A DNA stretch of 64,000 nt from Tateyamaria omphalii (GTDB taxonomy: Bacteria; Pseudomonadota; Alphaproteobacteria; Rhodobacterales; Rhodobacteraceae), in assembly GCF_001969365.1 (NCBI RefSeq), contig NZ_CP019312.1, forward strand, positions 2,790,001 to 2,854,000. Direction: 5' to 3'. Positions 59,440 through 64,000 of this stretch are shown here, one piece after another (positions within the stretch are counted from its first letter, which is position 1; each line of letters opens with the position of its first letter). Under the pieces are notes generated by a model. That model saw nothing but the letters and a program-made list of their open reading frames with translations, was not told where the DNA came from and did not search any database. Position numbers and translations under genes: made by a program.

Positions 59440-60333
59440 TCAGACCCATTTTGCCAGCGGCGGCAAGGACATCAGCACGGCATTGGCATCGTGCCCGGTC
59501 TCGAGCCCGAACTTGGTCCCGCGGTCATAGACCAGGTTGTATTCGGCATAGAGCCCGCGATGCACAAGCTGTGCGTCCTTGTCGGCGTCATCCCACAACT
59601 GCCCGCGGCGCTTTTCGACGAGCGGCACATAGGCGGGCAAAAACGCGCGGCCAATGTCCTGGGTTAGCGCGAAATCGGTTTCCCAGTCGCCGGTGTTGTG
59701 GTCATCCATGAAAATGCCGCCCACGCCCCGCGCGCGGTGGCGATGGGGGATGTAAAAATATTCGTCCGCCCATGCCTTGAGCCGGGGATAGTGTGCATCC
59801 CCATGCGGATCGAGATGCGCCTTTTGCTGGGCGTGGAAATGGGCCGTGTCCTCGTCATACTCGATACAGGGGTTCAGGTCTGACCCGCCGCCGAACCACC
59901 ACGCGTGCGGTGTCCAGAACATGCGGGTGTTCATGTGGACGGCGGGGCAATGCGGGTTCTGCATGTGGGCCACGAGAGAAATGCCGGAGGCCCAGAAGCG
60001 CGGATCGTCCTGCATCCCCGGAATGCCCTTGCGTGCGGCCATGGCCATCTGTGCGCGTTCGCCCAGCGTGCCGTAGACGGTGGAGACGTTCACGCCCACC
60101 TTTTCGAACACACGGCCCCCGCGCATGACACTCATCAACCCGCCGCCTGCATCGGAGCCGTCGTCGGAGGTGCGTTTGGTTTCGGTCACTTCAAAGCGTC
60201 CGGACGTGCCGTCCGACATCGGGCCCGTGGCATGGCTGTCCTCCAACCCTTCGAAGGCGGCGACGATGTCGTCGCGCAGCTGGCGGAACCACGCGGCGGC
60301 ACGGGTTTTCTGGGTGTCGAATTGTTCGGTCAT
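59440..60333 (-). CDS. hemF: Oxygen-dependent coproporphyrinogen III oxidase
   Basis: 297 residues. 'SGRFEVTETKRTSDDGSDAG', 'VHMNTRMFWTPHAWWFGGGS' (about 132-151) and 'GGIFMDDHNTGDWETDFA', all HemF hallmarks. Converts coproporphyrinogen III to protoporphyrinogen IX using O2. A TGT-N12-ACA motif lies just upstream, grouping it with hemE/hemC and bchE. Confidence 0.96.
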   Translation of the reverse strand: MTEQFDTQKTRAAAWFRQLRDDIVAAFEGLEDSHATGPMSDGTSGRFEVTETKRTSDDGSDAGGGLMSVMRGGRVFEKVGVNVSTVYGTLGERAQMAMAARKGIPGMQDDPRFWASGISLVAHMQNPHCPAVHMNTRMFWTPHAWWFGGGSDLNPCIEYDEDTAHFHAQQKAHLDPHGDAHYPRLKAWADEYFYIPHRHRARGVGGIFMDDHNTGDWETDFALTQDIGRAFLPAYVPLVEKRRGQLWDDADKDAQLVHRGLYAEYNLVYDRGTKFGLETGHDANAVLMSLPPLAKWV

Positions 60334-60340
60334 CGCGCAC

Positions 60341-60358
60341 TGTCCTGTTTGGTTGACA
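60341..60358. promoter_or_regulatory. Weaker PpsR/CrtJ-type motif upstream of hemF
   Basis: TGTCCTGTTTGGTTGACA fits TGT-N12-ACA with TGTC/GACA arms only. It starts 7 bases before the hemF ATG. Less symmetric than the bchE and hemE-hemC sites and could be chance. Confidence 0.4.
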
Positions 60359-60401
60359 CTTTTCTAACGCACCCAAGGCGCCGGGGCAAAGCGCAAAAAC
60401 G

Positions 60402-61205
60402 TCAGTGTGCAGGTGCGTCGACCGGGTCGAGCAGGCTGCGCCCGCCGTCCACTGTCATCACGTCACCGGTGACGAAACCGGACCCGTCCGAGGCGAGGAA
60501 TTGCACGGCATCCACCATCTCTGTCGGGCTAGCGATCCGGTGCAGCGGGGTGTGGTTTTCGATCTCGTCCCGCCATTCCGGGTTGTCGCCAATCGCGGAC
60601 TTGAGCGATGCGGACATGACAGAACCAAAGGCCACTGCATTCACACGAATGCGGTGCGGCGCGAGGGCGAGCGCCATGGACCGGGTCATCTGTTCAAGGC
60701 CCGCAGACGCAATGGAATAGCCCAGAAGTTCCGGCCGGGTCTGATGTGCCGCGATGGAGCTGAGGTTGACGATGGATCCGACGCAAGCCGATTCCGTGTC
60801 GTCCTTGGCCTGCTTGATCATCCGGCGCGCCACCTGTTGCGTCAGACGCAGCGCTGTCATCAGGTTCTGCTCGATCAGGGTTTCAACCGACGTATCCTCT
60901 GGATCAAGCGCATCAGTCGGCATCACCTGCCGGGATGCGTTCACGAGAATGTCCACCTGATCGAAGGCGTCGATGGTGGCGGAGACGAGGTTGGCGATGG
61001 TCAGGCGCTGGCGCAGGTCGCCCGCGAAGTAGCGGATGTTCCCCTCTTCCGCGACATCGCCCAGTTCGGCATGAAGGCGTTTTTCGTCCATGTCGGCGCA
61101 CATCACATTGGCGCCCCGGTCCGCGAAGTGCCGCGCGATGGACAGGCCGATACCGTTGGCTGCACCGGTTACAATGGCCGTCTTGCCGTTGATGGAAAAG
61201 GACAT
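60402..61205 (-). CDS. SDR-family protein with altered catalytic site
   Basis: 267 residues. Cofactor motif 'TGAANGIGLSIARHFADRGA' (about 14-33) and catalytic Ser in 'IVNLSSIAAHQ' are present, but the YxxxK motif reads YSIAS (about residue 168), so the catalytic Lys is Ser. The NNAG motif is 'VNASRQ'. Probably binds NAD(P) but may not be a dehydrogenase. Four-base gap from rsmC-like gene, same direction. Confidence 0.8.
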   Translation of the reverse strand: MSFSINGKTAIVTGAANGIGLSIARHFADRGANVMCADMDEKRLHAELGDVAEEGNIRYFAGDLRQRLTIANLVSATIDAFDQVDILVNASRQVMPTDALDPEDTSVETLIEQNLMTALRLTQQVARRMIKQAKDDTESACVGSIVNLSSIAAHQTRPELLGYSIASAGLEQMTRSMALALAPHRIRVNAVAFGSVMSASLKSAIGDNPEWRDEIENHTPLHRIASPTEMVDAVQFLASDGSGFVTGDVMTVDGGRSLLDPVDAPAH

Positions 61206-61208
61206 GGG

Positions 61209-62192
61209 TTACCTTTTTCTCTGCCTGGGCCGTTCGGCCCGCACCAGTTTGAACCGCGCATCGCCGTCCAGTTCAACCACTTTGGCGAAGTCGGACGTGA
61301 GGGCATCCTCGTAGGGCAGGTGGCGGTTGGCCACCATCCAGAGCGCGCCGTGGGGCCGCAGGATGCGCGCGGCATTGGCGATGAAGGCGCGGCCGATGGC
61401 GGGATCGGCGCTGCGCGACTTGTGAAAGGGCGGGTTCATCACGACGGCATCCACCTTTTCGGCCGGCGTCCAGGTGGTGGCATCCGCCCAATGGAACCGC
61501 GCGCGGTCGTCGGTGACGTTGTGGCGGGCGCATTGCAGGGCCATGTCGTGCGCGTCGACAAGGTGCACGGTTTGGACATCGCGGGTCAGGACATGGGCCG
61601 ACAGAAACCCCCATCCCGCCCCCAGATCGGCAACTGTGCCGACCATGGTTTCGGGCAGCGCCTCGACCAGCAGGGCCGAGGCCGGATCGACGCCGTCGGC
61701 GGAAAACACACCCGGCGCCGTCCAGAACCCGCCCGGATGCAGTTCGGGGCCGCGTGCCCAATCGCTGAAGTCGGCGCCGCCGGGGATCCAGTAGATCTTG
61801 CCATGTGCCTTGGAAATGGGGGCGCTGACCTCGGCCCGCTGGCGCAGTGCCTTGAGCATGGAATCGGCGCCGTCGGTCTTTTGTCCGTCCACGATGACGG
61901 GGCCGTCTGTCTGGGCGGTGGCCGCAGCGACAAGCGCTTGCGCTTCGGCCCGCGCGCGGGTCAGGCAGACGATGCTGGCAGTGAACCGCGTGTCCTTGGG
62001 CAATTCGGGCGACACGGTGTAGCCCATGCGTTCGAACCGGGCACACACAGTGATCAGAGGCGACACGATATGCGCGTGCGCCTTTGGCAGGGCCGACAGG
62101 TCGGCATCCTCGGCGGGGTGCAGCACGGCCACGGTGCTGTCGCCCCATGCGTCCATCGCATCGAGCGCCAAAGGCAAGCGATCACCGATCAC
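61209..62192 (-). CDS. rsmC: RsmC-like class I methyltransferase (16S rRNA G1207)
   Basis: 327 residues. N-terminal degenerate domain, then C-terminal SAM fold with 'VADLGAGWGFLSAHVLTRDV' (about 188-207) and catalytic motif 'VVMNPPFHKSRSADPAI' (about 252-268). NPPF indicates methylation of guanine/adenine exocyclic amines; RsmC methylates G1207 of 16S rRNA. One base upstream of clpS stop, same direction. Confidence 0.87.
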   Translation of the reverse strand: MIGDRLPLALDAMDAWGDSTVAVLHPAEDADLSALPKAHAHIVSPLITVCARFERMGYTVSPELPKDTRFTASIVCLTRARAEAQALVAAATAQTDGPVIVDGQKTDGADSMLKALRQRAEVSAPISKAHGKIYWIPGGADFSDWARGPELHPGGFWTAPGVFSADGVDPASALLVEALPETMVGTVADLGAGWGFLSAHVLTRDVQTVHLVDAHDMALQCARHNVTDDRARFHWADATTWTPAEKVDAVVMNPPFHKSRSADPAIGRAFIANAARILRPHGALWMVANRHLPYEDALTSDFAKVVELDGDARFKLVRAERPRQRKR

Positions 62193-62546
62193 TTACTCTT
62201 CTTTCTCCATGGTGCATTGCAGCGGGTGCTGGTGGCGGCGGGCGAAGTCCATCACCTGCGCCACCTTGGTTTCCGCAATCTCGTGGCTGAAGACACCGAC
62301 AACGGCGAGGCCCTTCTTGTGGACGGTCAGCATGATCTCGAACGCCTGGGCGTGGTTGAGACCGAAGAACCGCTCGAGCACGTGCACGACAAATTCCATC
62401 GGCGTGTAGTCGTCGTTCAGCAGCAGCACCTTGTAGAGCGGCGGGCGCTTGGTCTTGGGTTTGACATCGGTGACGACGGCGGTGTCGCCGTCATCGTCCG
62501 CAGGGCCTGCGGATGTCTGAGCCAAAATGTGCATGTCTTGGAGCAT
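62193..62546 (-). CDS. clpS: ATP-dependent Clp protease adaptor ClpS
   Basis: 117 residues. Flexible N-terminal tail then the ClpS core '[20 protein letters not shown]' (about 37-56), '[20 protein letters not shown]'. Presents N-degron substrates to ClpAP. GAGGA lies six bases before the ATG. The clpA gene itself is not in the window. Confidence 0.95.
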   Translation of the reverse strand: MLQDMHILAQTSAGPADDDGDTAVVTDVKPKTKRPPLYKVLLLNDDYTPMEFVVHVLERFFGLNHAQAFEIMLTVHKKGLAVVGVFSHEIAETKVAQVMDFARRHQHPLQCTMEKEE

Positions 62547-62660
62547 GCGCGTCCTCGTTGGATACCGGGAATCTTTTGGTGAACTTGGATCACCCTATAT
62601 AACGCCACCACGCATTTAGGAAAGAGGGCGGTGCGGGATTGTCGCGGCGTGGTGAACGAG

Positions 62661-63359
62661 ATGGGGTTTGATCCGGCCTGTATCGGCTTTGATGCCGACG
62701 ACACGCTGTGGCACAATGAGCGGGTGTTCCAGCTGACGCAGGCGCGGTTTGCAGAGCTTCTGGCGCCCCATGTGGATATGCCCGATCTGGATGCGCGGCT
62801 GTTGGCGGCGGAGCGGCGCAACATCGGACACTATGGCTTTGGCGTCAAAGGGTTCGTCCTGTCGATGATCGAGACCGCGCTGGAGGTGACCGAGAACCAA
62901 GTGCCCGGGGCAATCATCAGCGATCTGATCGCGGCAGGGCAGGAGATGCTCGCCCATCCCATTGACCTGTTGCCCCATGCCGAAGAGGCCGTTGCCGTCG
63001 CCAGGGAGCACGGGCCTGTCTTGCTGATCACGAAGGGCGATCTGCTGGATCAGGAACGCAAGCTGGCCCAGTCAGGCTTGGGCGATCTGTTTGACGGGGT
63101 CGAAATCGTGTCTGACAAGACGCCGTCGGTCTATGCCCGCATCTTTGCCGCCCATGGCGGGGCGGGCCGGGGCATGATGATCGGCAATTCCATGAAATCG
63201 GATGTGCGCCCCATGATCGACGCAGGCGGTTTTGGCGTGTTCGTGCCGCATGATCTGGTGTGGGACCTTGAGGCGGCGGACGCCCCCCACGCACACCCGC
63301 GCTACGCGGCCCTGCCCGATCTGGGCGCCTTGCCCGACTTTCTGCACGGGCAGCGATAG
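62661..63359 (+). CDS. HAD-superfamily hydrolase
   Basis: 232 residues. Motif I 'IGFDADDTLWHNERVFQLTQ' (DxDxT variant, about 8-27), motif II 'VLLITKGDLL', motif III Lys in 'SDKTPSVYARIF', motif IV 'MMIGNSMKSDVRPMIDAGGF'. A cytosolic phosphatase of unknown substrate. Start uncertain: GTG codons at 62631 and 62652 are in frame; ATG is chosen conservatively. Divergent from clpS. Confidence 0.8.
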   Translation: MGFDPACIGFDADDTLWHNERVFQLTQARFAELLAPHVDMPDLDARLLAAERRNIGHYGFGVKGFVLSMIETALEVTENQVPGAIISDLIAAGQEMLAHPIDLLPHAEEAVAVAREHGPVLLITKGDLLDQERKLAQSGLGDLFDGVEIVSDKTPSVYARIFAAHGGAGRGMMIGNSMKSDVRPMIDAGGFGVFVPHDLVWDLEAADAPHAHPRYAALPDLGALPDFLHGQR

Positions 63360-63565
63360 GCCGCCGCCACAATCCTGCCACAATGGCCCTATTGGGGCCA
63401 TGCGCAACCGCACCCCCAAGATGTTGCGTGCGGCGTCGGCGGAAAAACGGAAACATGTGCGACATCAACACTTTATCGCTCATCCGACCTGTGTTACGTT
63501 TAACCCAATTACAAAAAGGTCAGCCGAATAATCGGCGGCCAGAGGCAGACATAGGCAGGTTTACC

Positions 63566-64000
63566 GTGAAGGTTCGGCGCGCACAGCCGGCCCGGCTAGG
63601 GCTCATTCTATTTGCGATTTTGTGGATGGTGGTCATCGTGCCCGCCTCTGTCATGGCGGCGCCCTATGCCGCCTTTGTCATGGATGCCCGAACGGGCGAG
63701 GTCTTGCATTCGCGCAACGCCGACACGCGGCTTCACCCCGCATCCCTGACCAAGATGATGACGCTTTACGTGGTGTTTCAGGCCGTGGAACGCGGCGAGA
63801 TCACCATGGACACCAAGATCAAGGTGTCGAAGAAGGCGGCCGCCGAGGTGCCCTCGAAACTTGGCCTCAAGGCCGGGTCGAGCATCAAGCTGCGCTACCT
63901 TGTGCGCGCATCTGCGGTCAAGTCCGCAAACGATGCCGCCACGGCCATTGCCGAAGGGATTTCGGGATCAGAGGCCGCCTTTGCCCGCCGGATGAACCGC
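63566..64000 (+). CDS. D-alanyl-D-alanine carboxypeptidase (S11), N-terminal part
   Basis: 145 codons visible; continues past the right edge. Signal peptide or anchor 'LGLILFAILWMVVIVPASVM' (about 12-31) then penicillin-binding domain with SxxK 'HPASLTKMMTLYVVFQAVE' and SxN 'VKSANDAATAIAEGISGS'. Trims peptidoglycan pentapeptides in the periplasm. GTG start with AGGCAGG upstream; the preceding gap has a GCCGA-ATAA-TCGGC hairpin. Confidence 0.9.
   Translation, partial: MKVRRAQPARLGLILFAILWMVVIVPASVMAAPYAAFVMDARTGEVLHSRNADTRLHPASLTKMMTLYVVFQAVERGEITMDTKIKVSKKAAAEVPSKLGLKAGSSIKLRYLVRASAVKSANDAATAIAEGISGSEAAFARRMNR

Noticed and set aside
60405..62582. 725-codon plus-strand frame opposite the SDR, rsmC and clpS genes
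   Set aside because: Spans three real minus-strand genes and has low-complexity Gly/His/Arg composition; a shadow.
1..64000. CRISPR arrays, IS elements, prophage or integrase genes
   Set aside because: No direct-repeat/spacer arrays, transposase or integrase frames, or terminal inverted repeats were seen; only the tRNA-Met fragment hints at past integration.

Overview
The window is high-GC (roughly 60-65%) alphaproteobacterial chromosome, almost certainly from the Roseobacter group (Rhodobacterales). Support: an ffh...rpsP...rimM-trmD-rplS-rpmE ribosomal neighbourhood, MipZ instead of MinCDE, an Entner-Doudoroff edd-eda pair, a TRAP transporter, marine-type aromatic and methylated-amine catabolism, and the bacteriochlorophyll genes bchE and bchJ. 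The bch genes point to an aerobic anoxygenic phototroph. No plasmid, phage, IS element or CRISPR signal was seen.

Layout. 1-6 kb: small regulators, a transglutaminase, an exporter, azoR, DinB and a cytochrome c. 6.2-14.1 kb: an eight-gene, start-stop-overlapping operon for aerobic CoA-dependent aromatic degradation, best read as 2-aminobenzoate (anthranilate) via a fused monooxygenase/old-yellow-enzyme. 14.1-23.8 kb: translation and secretion superoperon (ffh, rpsP, rimM, trmD, rplS, rpmE), interrupted by six tandem GNAT acetyltransferases, a chorismate mutase, bluB and an AT-rich orphan membrane gene. 24-27 kb: bchEJ behind FnrL-like and PpsR-like sites. 27-31 kb: eda, edd, mipZ. 31-35 kb: homogentisate operon hmgA-(three tiny membrane proteins)-fahA with a divergent MarR regulator. 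35-39 kb: amidohydrolase, orphan solute-binding protein, DUF2165 protein. 39-50.5 kb: benzoyl-CoA (box) cluster boxR-thioesterase-flavodoxin-Cys-rich protein-boxB-boxC-hydrolase-bclA, followed by a TRAP transporter. 50.6-55 kb: divergent dimethylglycine-dehydrogenase-like and MttB-family genes. 55-60 kb: tRNA-Met, hemE/hemC divergent pair, aidB-like, hemF. 60-64 kb: a degenerate SDR, rsmC-like, clpS, HAD hydrolase and the start of a D,D-carboxypeptidase gene.

How it fits together. Three aromatic routes (2-aminobenzoyl-CoA, benzoyl-CoA epoxidation, homogentisate) each carry a dedicated regulator. Both CoA routes also carry their own ligase and hotdog thioesterase. Tetrapyrrole genes (hemC, hemE, hemF, bchE, bchJ) are linked by TGT-N12-ACA palindromes of the PpsR/CrtJ type, plus an FNR-type box at the oxygen-independent cyclase bchE. 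BluB supplies the cobalamin lower ligand, and BchE and MttB-type enzymes depend on corrinoids.

Most notable: a box cluster with no boxA or boxD, carrying a flavodoxin and a 61-residue Cys-rich protein directly behind boxB. Also notable: three overlapping mini-membrane proteins inside the homogentisate operon, the six-gene GNAT array, an SDR lacking its catalytic lysine, and a tRNA-Met whose 3' end is duplicated downstream and whose acceptor stem has a C-A mismatch.
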